A stretch of DNA of 64,000 bases from Micromonospora purpureochromogenes (GTDB lineage: Bacteria > Actinomycetota > Actinomycetes > Mycobacteriales > Micromonosporaceae). Of this stretch, positions 1-9,511 are shown one piece after another. Each line of letters begins with the position of its first letter. Position 1 is the stretch's first letter. The stretch covers positions 1,240,001 through 1,304,000 of the forward strand of contig NZ_LT607410.1 of assembly GCF_900091515.1 (NCBI RefSeq), written 5' to 3'. The position numbers and the translations under genes were made by a program. Under the pieces are notes generated by a model. That model did no database searches, had not been told where the DNA came from, and saw only the letters and a list, made by a program, of their open reading frames with translations.

Positions 1-1
1 C

Positions 2-466
2 ATCGACCGGATGGCCGGGCTGCTCGCCGACGGTCCGGCCGCCGCCGACGCCGCCGAGGTCGCCCGGATCGTCGCGGGCGAGGTGGAGTCGTTCCTGAGC
101 TGGCTGCGCGGGGCCGACGTGGCGCCCACCGTGGCCGCGCTGCGGGGCCGCGCCGACGACGTGGTCACCGCCGAGCTGCGCCGGCTCGCCCAGCGCCGCC
201 CCGACCTCGACGACGACCAGCGCGCCGAGGTCGCCCGGACGGTGCACCGGGTGGTGCAGCGGCTGCTGCACCAGCCCACCGTGCGGGTCCGCCAGCTCGC
301 CGCCGAGCCCGGCGGCGACCAGTACGCCGCCCTGCTGCGGGAGCTGTTCGACCTCCAGGTGCCGCAGACCTCGCCGGTCGACACCGTTCCCGATGTCGTC
401 GAGAACGCCGACGGCCGGCCCTCCTTCGACGTCGTCGACGTCCCGCCCACCGGAGGTGAGCGATGA
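2..466 (+). CDS. hemA: Glutamyl-tRNA reductase, C-terminal part (partial at window start)
   Basis: This is the end of glutamyl-tRNA reductase, which makes glutamate-1-semialdehyde from glutamyl-tRNA in the first committed step of C5 haem synthesis. The frame is open from base 2, so the gene starts outside the window. The visible part is the helical C-terminal dimerisation domain: a [10 protein letters not shown] segment followed by [19 protein letters not shown] and a histidine/valine-rich helix, [12 protein letters not shown]. This pattern is typical of the family. The catalytic domain is not visible, so the call also rests on position: the stop overlaps the hemC start by four bases (ATGA), and hemC, hemD and hemB follow. 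Translation of the two genes is probably coupled. Confidence 0.93.
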   Translation: MDRMAGLLADGPAAADAAEVARIVAGEVESFLSWLRGADVAPTVAALRGRADDVVTAELRRLAQRRPDLDDDQRAEVARTVHRVVQRLLHQPTVRVRQLAAEPGGDQYAALLRELFDLQVPQTSPVDTVPDVVENADGRPSFDVVDVPPTGGER

Positions 467-1431
467 GCACGCCCCTGCGCCTCGGTACCCGGGGCAGCGC
501 CCTGGCGATGGCCCAGTCGGGCCAGGTCGCCGAGGCCCTGACCGCGGCCACCGGCCGCGAGGTCGAGCTGGTCGAGGTGGTCACCGCCGGTGACCGCTCG
601 GCGGCTCCGGTGCACCGGCTCGGCGTCGGCGTCTTCGTCTCCGCCCTGCGCGACGCGCTGACCGCCGGCATCATCGACCTCGCGGTGCACTCGTACAAGG
701 ACCTGCCCACCGCCGCGGCGGCCGGGCTGCACATCGCGGCGGTGCCGCCCCGGCAGGACCCGCGCGACGCGCTGGTCGCCACGGGCGGCCGTACCCTCGC
801 CGAACTGCCACCGGGCGCCGTGGTCGGCACCGGCGCGCTGCGCCGGATCGCCCAGCTGCACGCCCTCGGGTTGCAGCTGGAGGTCACCCCGATCCGGGGC
901 AACGTGGACAGCCGCCTGCGGCGGGTGCTCGGCCCGGAGGCCGACCTCGACGCCGTCGTCCTGGCCCGGGCCGGCCTGGCCCGGCTGGGCCGGACCGACG
1001 TGATCACCGAAACGCTCGACCCGATGTTGATGCTGCCCGCGCCCGCCCAGGGCGCGCTGGCGGTGGAGTGCCGGGCCGACGACCACGACCTGGTCGAGCT
1101 GCTCGCGGTGCTCGACCACGCACCGTCCCGGGCCGCGGTCACCGCGGAACGGGCGTTCCTGGCCACCCTGGAGGCCGGATGCTCCGCTCCGGTCGCCGCC
1201 TACGCCGAACTCGCCGAGGGCGACGCCGGTGAGGAGATCTACCTGCGCGGGGCGGTGATCAGCCCGGACGGCACCCGAGACCTCCGGCTGTCCCGCACCG
1301 GTACGCCCGCCGACGCGGCGGAGATCGGCAAGGCACTCGCCGCCGAACTCCTCGAACTCGGCGCCGACTCGATCCTCGGCCAAGAAGGACACACCGGCCC
1401 GGGGACCCAGCAATTTGGGAGCACAGAATGA
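463..1431 (+). CDS. hemC: Hydroxymethylbilane synthase (porphobilinogen deaminase)
   Basis: This 322-residue cytosolic enzyme joins four porphobilinogens into hydroxymethylbilane, and its length is normal for the family. It opens with [15 protein letters not shown]. The substrate-handling motif [10 protein letters not shown] lies near residue 77, and the cofactor-attachment loop [13 protein letters not shown] puts the dipyrromethane-binding cysteine at about residue 240. The start overlaps the hemA stop and the stop overlaps the next start (ATGA at 1428), so the three genes look like one translationally coupled operon. All expected catalytic elements are present and nothing looks damaged. Confidence 0.97.
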   Translation: MSTPLRLGTRGSALAMAQSGQVAEALTAATGREVELVEVVTAGDRSAAPVHRLGVGVFVSALRDALTAGIIDLAVHSYKDLPTAAAAGLHIAAVPPRQDPRDALVATGGRTLAELPPGAVVGTGALRRIAQLHALGLQLEVTPIRGNVDSRLRRVLGPEADLDAVVLARAGLARLGRTDVITETLDPMLMLPAPAQGALAVECRADDHDLVELLAVLDHAPSRAAVTAERAFLATLEAGCSAPVAAYAELAEGDAGEEIYLRGAVISPDGTRDLRLSRTGTPADAAEIGKALAAELLELGADSILGQEGHTGPGTQQFGSTE

Positions 1432-3008
1432 CCCGCACCCGTAAGCCCGTAGGCCGGATCGCGTTCGTCGGGGCCGGTCCCGGCGACCCGGGCCTGCTGA
1501 CCCGCCGGGCGCACGACGCCCTGGTCGACGCCGACCAGGTGGTGTACGACCGGGGGGTCCCCGAGTCGCTGCTCGACGCCGTCCGCGCCCAGGCCAGGTC
1601 CGACGCCCAGTTCACGCCCGCCGAGGGTGTGCCGGGCGACGTGGCCAAGGTGCTCATCTCCGCCGCCCGGTCCGGGCTGAACGCGGTGCACCTGGTCGCC
1701 GGTGACCCGTTCGGCCACGACTCGGTGGTCAAGGAGGTGCAGGCGGTGGCGCGTACCGCCGCCCACTTCGAGGTGGTCCCGGGGGTCGGCCAGGCCGAGG
1801 GTGTCGCCACGTACGCCGGTGTTCCGCTGCCGGGCGTGCGCACCGCCGCCGACGTCGAGGACGTCAGCACGCTGGACTTCGACGCGCTGGCCGCGGCCGT
1901 CGGCCGGGGCTCGCTGGCCCTCGCGGTCGACGCGGGCGACCTCGCCGCCGTCCGGGACGGCCTGCTGGCCGCCGGGGTGGACGGCACCACCGGCGTCGGG
2001 GTGACCGGCGACGGCACCGGCGAGACGCAGTACACCACCACGTCGACCGTGGACTCCTTCGTCGCGGCGGCGCTCGGCTTCACCGGCCGGGTCGTGCTCA
2101 CCGTCGGCGAGGGCGTCGCCCAGCGCGACAAGCTGAGCTGGTGGGAGAACCGCCCGCTGTACGGCTGGAAGGTGCTGGTGCCCCGCACCAAGGAGCAGGC
2201 CGGTGCGATGAGCGCCCGGCTGCGCGCGTACGGGGCCATCCCGTGCGAGGTGCCGACCATCGCGGTCGAGCCGCCGCGCACCCCGGCCCAGATGGAGCGG
2301 GCGGTCAAGGGCCTGGTCGACGGCCGGTACGCCTGGGTCATCTTCACCTCGGTCAACGCCGTCCGGGCGGTCTGGGAGAAGTTCGCCGAGCACGGCCTGG
2401 ACGCCCGCCACTTCGGCGGCGTCAAGATCGCCTGCATCGGCGAGGCGACCGCCGACGCGGTGCGCGCCTTCGGTATCCAGCCGGAGCTGGTCCCGTCCGG
2501 GGAGCAGTCCTCCGAGGGGCTGCTGGCGGAGTTCTCGCCGCACGACGAGATCCTCGACCCGGTGGGCCGGGTGCTGCTGCCGCGCGCCGACATCGCCACC
2601 GAGACGCTCGCCGCCGGGCTCACCGAGCGCGGCTGGGAGGTCGACGACGTGACCGCGTACCGGACCGTCCGGGCCGCCCCGCCGCCCGCCGAGATCCGGG
2701 ACGCGATCAAGTCGGGCGGGTTCGACGCGGTGCTCTTCACCTCGTCCTCCACCGTCCGGAACCTGGTCGGTATCGCCGGGAAGCCGCACGCGCGTACCGT
2801 TGTTGCAGTGATCGGGCCCAAGACGGCGGAGACCGCGACGGAGTTCGGCCTGCGGGTCGACGTGCAGCCTGCGCACGCCTCGGTGCCCGACCTGGTGGAG
2901 GCGCTCGCCGCCTACGCCGTCGAGTTGCGCGAGAAGCTGGCCGCCATGCCGGCCAAGCAGCGCCGCGGCTCGAAGGTGCAGGGGCCGACCGCTCTGAGGT
3001 TCCGCTGA
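1428..3008 (+). CDS. hemD: Fused tetrapyrrole methylase / uroporphyrinogen-III synthase
   Basis: This 526-residue protein has two parts. Residues 1 to about 240 resemble the uroporphyrinogen-III C-methyltransferase (CobA/SUMT) fold: GAGPGDPGLLTRRA at the start, a GDPFGHDSVV loop, and PGVGQAEGVATYAGVPLPG. Residues about 245 to 510 are a HemD domain (VLVPRTKEQAGAMSARLRAYG, IFTSVNAVRAVWEKF, LFTSSSTVRNLVGIAG). HemD closes hydroxymethylbilane into uroporphyrinogen III. The methylase half would take some of that product toward sirohaem or cobalamin, if active. Its motifs are looser than in standard SUMT enzymes (PGVGQAEG rather than PGVTSA), so its activity is less certain than that of the HemD half. 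Such fusions are common in actinobacteria. Confidence 0.93.
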   Translation: MTRTRKPVGRIAFVGAGPGDPGLLTRRAHDALVDADQVVYDRGVPESLLDAVRAQARSDAQFTPAEGVPGDVAKVLISAARSGLNAVHLVAGDPFGHDSVVKEVQAVARTAAHFEVVPGVGQAEGVATYAGVPLPGVRTAADVEDVSTLDFDALAAAVGRGSLALAVDAGDLAAVRDGLLAAGVDGTTGVGVTGDGTGETQYTTTSTVDSFVAAALGFTGRVVLTVGEGVAQRDKLSWWENRPLYGWKVLVPRTKEQAGAMSARLRAYGAIPCEVPTIAVEPPRTPAQMERAVKGLVDGRYAWVIFTSVNAVRAVWEKFAEHGLDARHFGGVKIACIGEATADAVRAFGIQPELVPSGEQSSEGLLAEFSPHDEILDPVGRVLLPRADIATETLAAGLTERGWEVDDVTAYRTVRAAPPPAEIRDAIKSGGFDAVLFTSSSTVRNLVGIAGKPHARTVVAVIGPKTAETATEFGLRVDVQPAHASVPDLVEALAAYAVELREKLAAMPAKQRRGSKVQGPTALRFR

Positions 3009-3020
3009 CAGGAGGCTCCC

Positions 3021-4004
3021 GTGCCGTACCCCGAGATCCGGCCCCGCCGGCTGCGCCGTAACGCGGCCGTGCGGCGGCTGGTCTCCGAGACCCGCGTCGA
3101 CCCGGCCGAGCTGGTCGTGCCGATGTTCGTCAAGGAGGGGCTGACCGAACCACGGGCCGTCGCGTCGCTCCCGGGGGTGCTCCAGCACTCCCGGGACTCG
3201 CTGCGCAAGGCCGCCGTCGAGGCGGTCCAGGCCGGGGTGGGCGGGATCATGCTCTTCGGGGTGCCGGCGTCGCGGGACGCGACCGGCTCCGGCGGCATCG
3301 ACCCGAACGGCATCCTCAACGTCGCCATCCGGGACGTGGTCTCCGAGGTGGGCGACGCCACCGTGGTGATGAGCGACCTCTGCCTGGACGAGTTCACCTC
3401 GCACGGGCACTGCGGGCTGCTCACCCCGGACGGTGGCGTCGACAACGACGCCACCCTGGCCGCGTACGCCGAGATGGCGGTGGCCCAGGCCGCCGCCGGG
3501 GTCGGCGTGGTCGGGCCGTCCGGGATGATGGACGGCCAGGTCGGCGTGGTCCGCCGGGCCCTCGACGCCGCGGGTCACCAGGACGTCGCGGTGCTGGCGT
3601 ACGCGGTGAAGTACGCCTCGGCTTTCTACGGTCCGTTCCGCGACGCCATCGAGTCGGCGCTGGAGGGCGACCGCCGCACCTACCAGCAGGACCCGGCCAA
3701 CCTGCGCGAGTCGCTGCGCGAGGTCGAGCTGGACGTCGCCGAGGGCGCCGACATGGTGATGGTCAAGCCGGCGCTGCCCTACCTCGACGTGGTCGCGGCG
3801 GTCCGGGCCGCGGTGGACGTCCCGGTCGCCGCCTACCAGGTCTCCGGCGAGTACGCGATGGTCGAGGCGGCCGCCGCGAACGGCTGGATCGACCGGGAGC
3901 GGGTGATCCTGGAGACGCTCACCTCGATCCGCCGGGCCGGCGCGCAGATCATTCTCAGCTACTGGGCGGTCGAGGCCGCCCAGCTGCTCCGCCAGCGCTA
4001 CTGA
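3021..4004 (+). CDS. hemB: Delta-aminolevulinic acid dehydratase (porphobilinogen synthase)
   Basis: This 327-residue enzyme condenses two 5-aminolevulinate molecules into porphobilinogen. It has a GTG start 6 nt after an AGGAGG ribosome site. The two active-site lysines are visible at about residues 197 ([14 protein letters not shown]) and 249 ([12 protein letters not shown]). The metal loop reads [14 protein letters not shown], with aspartate where zinc-type enzymes have a second cysteine. This suggests a magnesium-dependent rather than zinc-dependent enzyme. It follows hemD by 12 nt and ends the haem operon. The order hemA-C-D-B is the usual actinobacterial one, although hemB acts before hemC in the pathway. 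Confidence 0.97.
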   Translation: MPYPEIRPRRLRRNAAVRRLVSETRVDPAELVVPMFVKEGLTEPRAVASLPGVLQHSRDSLRKAAVEAVQAGVGGIMLFGVPASRDATGSGGIDPNGILNVAIRDVVSEVGDATVVMSDLCLDEFTSHGHCGLLTPDGGVDNDATLAAYAEMAVAQAAAGVGVVGPSGMMDGQVGVVRRALDAAGHQDVAVLAYAVKYASAFYGPFRDAIESALEGDRRTYQQDPANLRESLREVELDVAEGADMVMVKPALPYLDVVAAVRAAVDVPVAAYQVSGEYAMVEAAAANGWIDRERVILETLTSIRRAGAQIILSYWAVEAAQLLRQRY

Positions 4005-4107
4005 GCCGGCGGCGGGCGCAGAGCCCGCGACGGTGAACCCGCCCAACCGGTAGCCCCGCCGGCGGCGCCCGCTGGTGCCGCCGCCGCTGTCCTTTCGCGG
4101 ACGCCGA

Positions 4108-4182
4108 CCCTGCCTGTCGCGTAAGTGGTGGTGGCCCTGCCTGTCGCGTAAGTGGTGGTGGCCCTGCCTGTGGCGTAGGCGG
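4108..4182. repeat. 27-base tandem repeat, two exact copies and a decayed third
   Basis: Two adjacent 27-base units at 4108-4134 and 4135-4161 are identical. Each begins CCCTGCCTGTCGCGTAAG and ends GTGGTGG. A third, diverged copy follows at 4162-4182, and shorter pieces with the core CCCTGCC(T/C)GTGG continue to about 4260. The unit is a multiple of three, but no protein on either strand makes sense. Confidence 0.8.
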
Positions 4183-4293
4183 CCCCCTCGCCTGCGGCGT
4201 AGCCGGCGCCCCTGCCTGTGGTGCCCCTGCCCGTGGCGCGCGCCCCTGCCCGTGCACGCCCCTGCACTCGGCGCTGCCGCCACCCCCCTGTCC

Positions 4294-4374
4294 CGCACGC
4301 TTTGCTCTGCTGCCGCCCCCGCAACGGTGGAGCGCTTCCAGTGTCGCCGTCGGGACAGCAGAGCAAAGCGTGCG
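4294..4374. repeat. 19-base perfect inverted repeat
   Basis: The left arm 4294-4312 and right arm 4356-4374 are exact reverse complements with a 43-base loop. Part of the loop and flank (CTGTCCCG at 4288-4295 and CGGGACAG at 4351-4358) is a second inverted repeat that overlaps and would compete with the first. There is no U-tract after the hairpin, so a simple terminator is unlikely. It could be a regulator site or a decayed mobile-element end. Confidence 0.75.
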
Positions 4375-4496
4375 AACGGGGTGGTCGGTAGTCGGGCGCC
4401 GGCCAGCGCGTCAGCCTCCATCACAGCGGCACGGGTTTTCCACAGCTCTGTCCACAGGGCTTGCCGGCGGTGGAGGGCGGCGGGCAGGGTGCCGGC

Positions 4497-4996
4497 ATGG
4501 CTTCCGCGCTCGACCCGCCGCCCACCGGCCCGACCGTCGGCCAGTTTCCGATCGCCGGGCTGGTCCGCAAGGCGCGACGCATCGCCGGCCTCGGGCAGCG
4601 GCAGATGGCCCGGTTCGCGAGGGTCGCCCCGTCGACGGTGGGCCGGGTGGAGACGGGGGAGATGACTCCCAGCCTCGCCGTGCTGGAGCGGCTGCTCGGC
4701 GCGGCGGGCCTCTACCTCGCCGTGGTCGACCCTGACGGGCGGGTCATCCAGCCGATGGCGGACTGGGACGACACCCGCGACGGCGCGGGACGGCGATACC
4801 CCTCGCACCTGGACACCATCCTCGACCCTGAGCCGGGGGAGTGGTGGGGCGACATCTACGGCCTGGCCCGGCCGCCGGAGACCTTCCACCGCTGCCGATC
4901 GACCGGGAGGCCCGCCGGCGCCGCAGCCAGTGGGAGGTGCGAGTGGCGCAGCACCGCCACCTGCCGCCGCCGAAGGACATGCGGGAGCGGTACTGA
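4497..4996 (+). pseudogene. XRE-type helix-turn-helix protein, apparently frameshifted
   Basis: From the ATG at 4497 the frame encodes a Cro/C1-type helix-turn-helix: LVRKARRIAGLGQRQMARFARVAPSTVGRVETGEMTPSLAVLERLL at about residues 20-65. A conserved-looking stretch follows (LDTILDPEPGEWWGDIYGLARPPETFHR). Near base 4893 the sensible reading moves to another frame, which gives IDREARRRRSQWEVRVAQHR and then LPPPKDMRERY with a stop at 4994. A one-base loss explains this. In the original frame the protein instead runs into an arginine/serine-rich tail ending at 5072. It is either a recent pseudogene or a sequencing error. Function is likely DNA binding; targets are unknown. Confidence 0.7.
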
Positions 4997-5055
4997 GACG
5001 GCCCGCCGTACCTGGGAGAACCCGGCCGGCGGGCCGTCGCCCGTACGTCGAACGG

Positions 5056-8000
5056 TCAGTCGTCGTTCGTGATGGTGCCCACCGCCAGCGGGTCGGCGAA
5101 CCGCAGGTTGAGCGGGCCGGCGACCGCGAACGCGATCTTCTCGTCCGCCTCGACCTTCCGGTCACCGCGCACGGTCACCGGGAAGGCCAGCGAGGTCTGC
5201 CCGGCGGGCAGGACCTTGCAGCCGACGTACGGGTCGAAGTCCGACCCGGCCGTGGCGGTCAGGCCGACGGTGGCGGCACAGATCGTCGTCGGCACCGACA
5301 GCGGCCGCGACACGGTCACGGTGAACGTCAGCGTGCTGTCGCCCTTGTCGCCCTCGACCACCGAGGCGTCGTCGACGCGCAGCGACGGCTGGGCGCGGAA
5401 CCGCGCGACCTGCGGGTCGTGGTCGCTGGCGCCCCGCGACCCGTCCCCGGTGAACTCGGCCGGCCAGTCGGCGTTGATGTGCGCCGCCCGCACCTGCACC
5501 AGGTCCTCGTGGAGCGCGTCGTTGACGAAGAGGTTGTCGAGCGTCTGCGCCGAGCCCTGGAAGCTGTACGAGTACGCCGCCACCGGGACGTCGGCCACCA
5601 GGTCGTCCCAGAGGTTGTGCAGGCCCGCCTCGTACAGCGGGGCGAGCTGGTCCGACGGGGTCGGGTTCGCACCGGTGGCGATCGGGTCGTCCGGACGCGG
5701 GAAGACGTTCAGGTCCCCGCCGTAGACCACCCGGGCGTCCGGGTCGGACTGCTCGATCGCGCTGACGATCGCCGCCCCGTACGCGGCCTGCTCGGTCCGC
5801 TGCCCGACCCGGCTGTCCGGGCCGGACGAGTAGTGGTTGCTCAGCGCGTACAGGGTGAACTGCTCGGTCGCGTCCGGGGCCGCCTTCACCACGAACTTGC
5901 CCAGCTGCGGCGCGCGGGTGAAGACGTTGTTGCCGTCCTTGCCGGTCGACGTGTCGGTGTCCGCCGGCAGCACCGCGTTGAGCGCCTTCGGGTTCTGCAC
6001 GTCCGCGTTGGACGCCAGGCCCGCCGCGCGGTACTCCACCGTCGGGCTGGCGCCCAGCAGCGGGTCGGTGGCGGTCGCCGCGGCCAGCGAGAGCCGGTCG
6101 GTGCGGTAGAGGAACGCCGAGGTGATGCCGCGCGCGTCCGCGCCGGTCCGGTCGTACGCCGCGGCGTACGCCGGGCCACCGGCGGCGGCGACGGCCATCG
6201 CCAGGTCCTGGAGGGTGTCCGGGGCGCCGTCGGCGTCGTTGCTGTCACCGCAGGCCAGCTCGGTGCCGGAAACCGTGCAGATGTCCTGGTCCTCGGCCTC
6301 CTGCACCAGGATCAGGTCCGGCGCGTGCAGGTCGGTCCGGATCTGGTCAGCGAGCTCGGTCAGGTGCTCCCGGTAGTCGGCCTCGTCGGCCGGCACGTAG
6401 TCGAACGGCGGCGAGACGCCGGTGCAGCCCGCGTTGCCGGTGAAGTCGCAGCCGTCGAACGGGTCGTCCCGGTAGTCGTACAGGTTCTCCACGTTGTAGG
6501 TCGCCACGGCGACCTCGCGGGACCGGTCCGCCGGCGCCGGCGGGTTGTTCACCGACGGGTCGACACCGGCGGTCAGGGAGAGCGCCTCCGGCTGCACGCT
6601 GAACTTGCTGAAGCCGTAGGAGACCGCGCCGTACGCGTCGGCGGCGAGCGTGTCGAACGTGCGGGCCGGCGGGAGCAGCGCGGTCGAGTCGCCGGCGGTG
6701 GCCTTCACGCCGCCGCCACCGAGCAGGATCCGCTGCCCGTTGCCGTTGTCGAAGAGCTGACCCGGCACGTCGTCCAGCGGGTGCGCGTCCCGGAACACCC
6801 GGCGGGCGTACAGGTCGGTCCGCTTCATCAGCGGGTCCTCCCGGTCGACCACCCAGACCTCGGAGTCGGCGGTGGAGCCGAACACGTCCCGGGGGCCGGT
6901 CACGCCGCTGCCGGCGCGGACCCGGAGCCGGGCACCCTCGTGCCGCTCCCAGAACCGGTCGGCGGCGGTGGCGTCGGCCGGCGGGGTCGCGTCGTCCACC
7001 GTGACGTCGGTGTCCACGTCGAGCCCGGAGGCGAGCTTGCGGACCAGCGAGGCGCTGGAGAGCTGGGTCTGGTTGAAGTACTCCGACACCCGGGCGCGCA
7101 GCACGACCTCGTCGCCGACGGCCGGCGCGTAGCCGCCGATCAGCGTGGTGAACGAGCCCATGAAGACGAAGATGCCGTCCGAGCTGAGCGGGTCGCCGTC
7201 CTCGGCGCCGGTACGGCTCTGCAGGTAGAAGCCGTACTGGTCGGCGCCGGCCGAGGTGCGGGTGAGCGACTTCTGCGTGATCACGCCGCGCACGTCGTAC
7301 AGGGCGCTGGTGCCGTTGCCGCTGGCCGGGGCGAGCGGCGAGCGGTCGGTCCGCGGGTTCTCGTCGTCCCGGGTCGGGCCCTGCACCTCGCCGACCGTGA
7401 GCACGGTGGTGACCTGGACGGTCAGCGTGCAGGTGGCGGTGCCGCCCTCGGCGTCGGTGGCGGTCAGCGTCACCGCGTACGCCCCGCCGGGCAGGCCGGT
7501 CGCGGTGACCGTGGCGGTGGCGGTCCCACCGGCGGCGGTGGCCGGCGTGAGGGCCGTCCGGCTGATCGAGCCGGTGGCCGGGGTGGGGTTGACGGAGGTG
7601 ACGGCGAGATCGGTGACCGTGTCGTCCGCGTCGCTGGCGGTGACCTGGCGGGTGGCGGTCGCGCCGGCCTCCAGGGTCAGCGCGCCGCCGCAGTTCAGCG
7701 TGGCGGGCTGGTCGACCGGGCCGCCCCCGTCCACGGCGTGTGCGCCGAGACCGTCGAAGGTGTCGGTCGGCAGGCCCGTCCACTGGGCGGCCGGGTCGAA
7801 CGCGTCGGACGGGTCGGTGTCCCCGATGGAGACCGACGGCAGCCGCCGCAGCGTGTTGTCGGCGGTGCTGGTCAGCCCGCTGCCCCACTCGGTACCGGGG
7901 TCGACGCCGACTTGGCCGATCGAGTCGAGCACCGCGCCGGCCTTGCGCAGCACGATCGCGTCGTCCCCGTTGAACAGCGACGCGCCGGTGGTCTGGTCGG

Positions 8001-8325
8001 CCTGGGCGAGCACCGTCGGGGCGGCCGAGGAGGCGGCGAAGACGAAGGCGTCGCCGGCGGCGACGGTGCCGCTCAGCGCGACGTTCGTCGGCGTGGTCGA
8101 GCCGTTGAAGTAGAGCTGGAGCTGGTAGCCGCCGGCGGTGAGGTCGACCGGGGAGCCGGTGCCGTTGAACAGCTCGATCGCCTTGTTGTTCGACGAGCCT
8201 TCGACGTACTCGGAGATGAACAGGTCGGTGGGCGCGGCGATGGCCGCGGTGGGTGCGACGCCGATGACCGGGAGGGTGACGGCGACGGCGGTTGCGAGCG
8301 CGGCGTATCTGCGGCGCGGGCGCAT
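5056..8325 (-). CDS. ExeM/NucH-family secreted endonuclease with lamin-tail and Calx-beta domains
   Basis: This 1089-residue protein has a signal peptide (RRRYAALATAVAVTLPVIG, cut after AIAA) and a GGAGG ribosome site 4 nt from the ATG. A lamin-tail domain lies at about residues 32-150 (LFISEYVEGSSNNKAIELFN). Ig-like and OB-like regions follow, then an endonuclease/exonuclease/phosphatase domain at about 605-970. Its metal and catalytic motifs are all present: DLILVQEAEDQD, LSNHYSSGPDSR, VYGGDLNVF and GASDHDPQVARF. A Calx-beta repeat closes the protein (ASVVEGDKGDSTLTFTVTVS). Relatives degrade extracellular DNA. It is probably expressed alone: both neighbours are separated, and the upstream GNAT gene points the same way with its stop 98 nt before this start. 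Confidence 0.93.
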   Translation of the reverse strand: MRPRRRYAALATAVAVTLPVIGVAPTAAIAAPTDLFISEYVEGSSNNKAIELFNGTGSPVDLTAGGYQLQLYFNGSTTPTNVALSGTVAAGDAFVFAASSAAPTVLAQADQTTGASLFNGDDAIVLRKAGAVLDSIGQVGVDPGTEWGSGLTSTADNTLRRLPSVSIGDTDPSDAFDPAAQWTGLPTDTFDGLGAHAVDGGGPVDQPATLNCGGALTLEAGATATRQVTASDADDTVTDLAVTSVNPTPATGSISRTALTPATAAGGTATATVTATGLPGGAYAVTLTATDAEGGTATCTLTVQVTTVLTVGEVQGPTRDDENPRTDRSPLAPASGNGTSALYDVRGVITQKSLTRTSAGADQYGFYLQSRTGAEDGDPLSSDGIFVFMGSFTTLIGGYAPAVGDEVVLRARVSEYFNQTQLSSASLVRKLASGLDVDTDVTVDDATPPADATAADRFWERHEGARLRVRAGSGVTGPRDVFGSTADSEVWVVDREDPLMKRTDLYARRVFRDAHPLDDVPGQLFDNGNGQRILLGGGGVKATAGDSTALLPPARTFDTLAADAYGAVSYGFSKFSVQPEALSLTAGVDPSVNNPPAPADRSREVAVATYNVENLYDYRDDPFDGCDFTGNAGCTGVSPPFDYVPADEADYREHLTELADQIRTDLHAPDLILVQEAEDQDICTVSGTELACGDSNDADGAPDTLQDLAMAVAAAGGPAYAAAYDRTGADARGITSAFLYRTDRLSLAAATATDPLLGASPTVEYRAAGLASNADVQNPKALNAVLPADTDTSTGKDGNNVFTRAPQLGKFVVKAAPDATEQFTLYALSNHYSSGPDSRVGQRTEQAAYGAAIVSAIEQSDPDARVVYGGDLNVFPRPDDPIATGANPTPSDQLAPLYEAGLHNLWDDLVADVPVAAYSYSFQGSAQTLDNLFVNDALHEDLVQVRAAHINADWPAEFTGDGSRGASDHDPQVARFRAQPSLRVDDASVVEGDKGDSTLTFTVTVSRPLSVPTTICAATVGLTATAGSDFDPYVGCKVLPAGQTSLAFPVTVRGDRKVEADEKIAFAVAGPLNLRFADPLAVGTITNDD

Positions 8326-8353
8326 AAAGCCTCCACGATGGGTGGACGGGAAC

Positions 8354-8365
8354 TAACGCACGTTA
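8354..8365. promoter_or_regulatory. Short palindrome upstream of the secreted nuclease
   Basis: TAACG-CA-CGTTA has two exact 5-base arms and lies 28 bases upstream of the nuclease start on the minus strand. It could be an operator, but the arms are short and no matching regulator is visible nearby. Confidence 0.25.
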
Positions 8366-8422
8366 AGTGTCGTTGCTGGCCGCCGTCCATCCCCCGTGGG
8401 GGGCGGTGTGGTGAACTCGTGG

Positions 8423-9442
8423 TCAGCGGGCGACGTCGATCCGGTGCACCAGCTCGGCGACGTCCACGCTGTATTCGCACCACTCCCGATCGGGGCGGTA
8501 GCCCAGCTCGGCGTTCACCTTAAGCATCGCCTCGTTGGCCTGGGCGTTCCAGGTCTGCACCTCGGCCAGCGTCGGCTCGGCGGAGCGCAGCTCCAGCAGC
8601 ATCCGGGCCTTGATCGCCCGGTCGATGCCGTAGCCGCGGTGATCCTGCACCACGATCGTGTCGTACTGGTCGGCCCGGGTGGGGTGCTGCGCGGGCACCA
8701 CCACCTCGGTCAGCCCGGCAACCTCGCCGCTGTACTCGTGCAGGGCCAGCACGATGTACGGCTTCATGCCCCGCCGGTGCAGCGTGTCCAGGCTGTCCCG
8801 CAGCCGCTGCGGGTCGTACGAGCTGGGGCGCAGCTCGCCGTCGTCGACGTCGCGCACCTCGGCCTTGGCCCGCGCGTACGCCTCGATCAGGTCGTCCGGC
8901 GGGCCGCCCGGGCAGAACTCCAGGTGGTAGCCGGCGCCGATGCCGGTGGCCATCTCGGCCAGCGCCGGCCAGTCCACCGCGCCGAGGTCCAGCACGCTCC
9001 GGGTCTCGACGTACTCCCGGGTGAAGCCGAGCGACTCGTAGAAGGCGACGGCCGGCGTGTCACCGACCACCTCGACGCCGATCGACTGGAAGCCCTCCTG
9101 GTAGACCCGGCGGGCGGCGAGCAGGACCAGGTCACGACCCAGCCCGGTACGCCGGACGTCGGGGTGCACCAGCACCTCCAGCACGCCGATGTCGCCGAGC
9201 AGCAGCACGTGCACGTGGCCGAGGATCGGCCCGGGTCGGCCGTCCGGCCCGGGCTCCGCCTGGGCGACCCAGGAGATCCGCCGTTCACCCGGCATCACCT
9301 CGCAGAGGTATTCCCGCAGGGAACTCTCCCGCCAGGGCGGGTCCTGCGGGAGATCCACCGCCAGGACCGCGTTCAGCGTGTCCAGCACGGACGCGACCTC
9401 GTCGGACGACGCGGTCCGGGGATCCCACTCGCGCACCATCAC
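8423..9442 (-). CDS. Tandem GNAT-family N-acetyltransferase
   Basis: This 339-residue protein has two acetyltransferase folds in a row. The first (about residues 1-165) has the acetyl-CoA loop VHPDVRRTGLGRDLVLLA and ends with the typical VAFYESLGF. The second (about 190-339) has QDHRGYGIDRAIKARML and ends NAELGYRPDREW. Double-GNAT proteins of this kind are common in actinobacteria, where one half often binds acetyl-CoA and the other helps bind substrate. The MycD/Eis-like substrate range cannot be read from sequence. It is separated by 69 nt from the gene upstream of it on the same strand and is probably transcribed on its own. Confidence 0.9.
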   Translation of the reverse strand: MMVREWDPRTASSDEVASVLDTLNAVLAVDLPQDPPWRESSLREYLCEVMPGERRISWVAQAEPGPDGRPGPILGHVHVLLLGDIGVLEVLVHPDVRRTGLGRDLVLLAARRVYQEGFQSIGVEVVGDTPAVAFYESLGFTREYVETRSVLDLGAVDWPALAEMATGIGAGYHLEFCPGGPPDDLIEAYARAKAEVRDVDDGELRPSSYDPQRLRDSLDTLHRRGMKPYIVLALHEYSGEVAGLTEVVVPAQHPTRADQYDTIVVQDHRGYGIDRAIKARMLLELRSAEPTLAEVQTWNAQANEAMLKVNAELGYRPDREWCEYSVDVAELVHRIDVAR

Positions 9443-9511
9443 CCGTCTAGCTTGCCGTCATCGGCTGCCGGGGGGAAGGGTCTGGTCCGGCAATGTATGC
9501 GGATGATCACG

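Larger units (their letters stand above)
4005..4496. other. 492-base spacer with decaying tandem repeats
   Basis: No convincing gene is seen here. The spacer holds C/G-biased repeats (4108 to about 4260) and a 19-base inverted repeat (4294-4374), both listed separately. The open frames across it encode only low-complexity repeats such as TGRATTTYA and are not supported by codon logic or homology. A promoter for the following HTH gene is expected near 4400-4490 but cannot be pinned down. Confidence 0.6.

Noticed and set aside
4108..4182. Possible CRISPR repeats
   Set aside because: Units are adjacent with no spacers and no cas gene is near.
1239..5165. Very long minus-strand frame across the haem genes
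   Set aside because: It is a GC-rich shadow of hemC, hemD and hemB; its translation is low-complexity and repeats the mirror of real codons.
4930..8523. 1197-residue plus-strand frame opposite the nuclease
   Set aside because: It mirrors the nuclease gene, with Arg/Gly/Val-rich translation and no domain.
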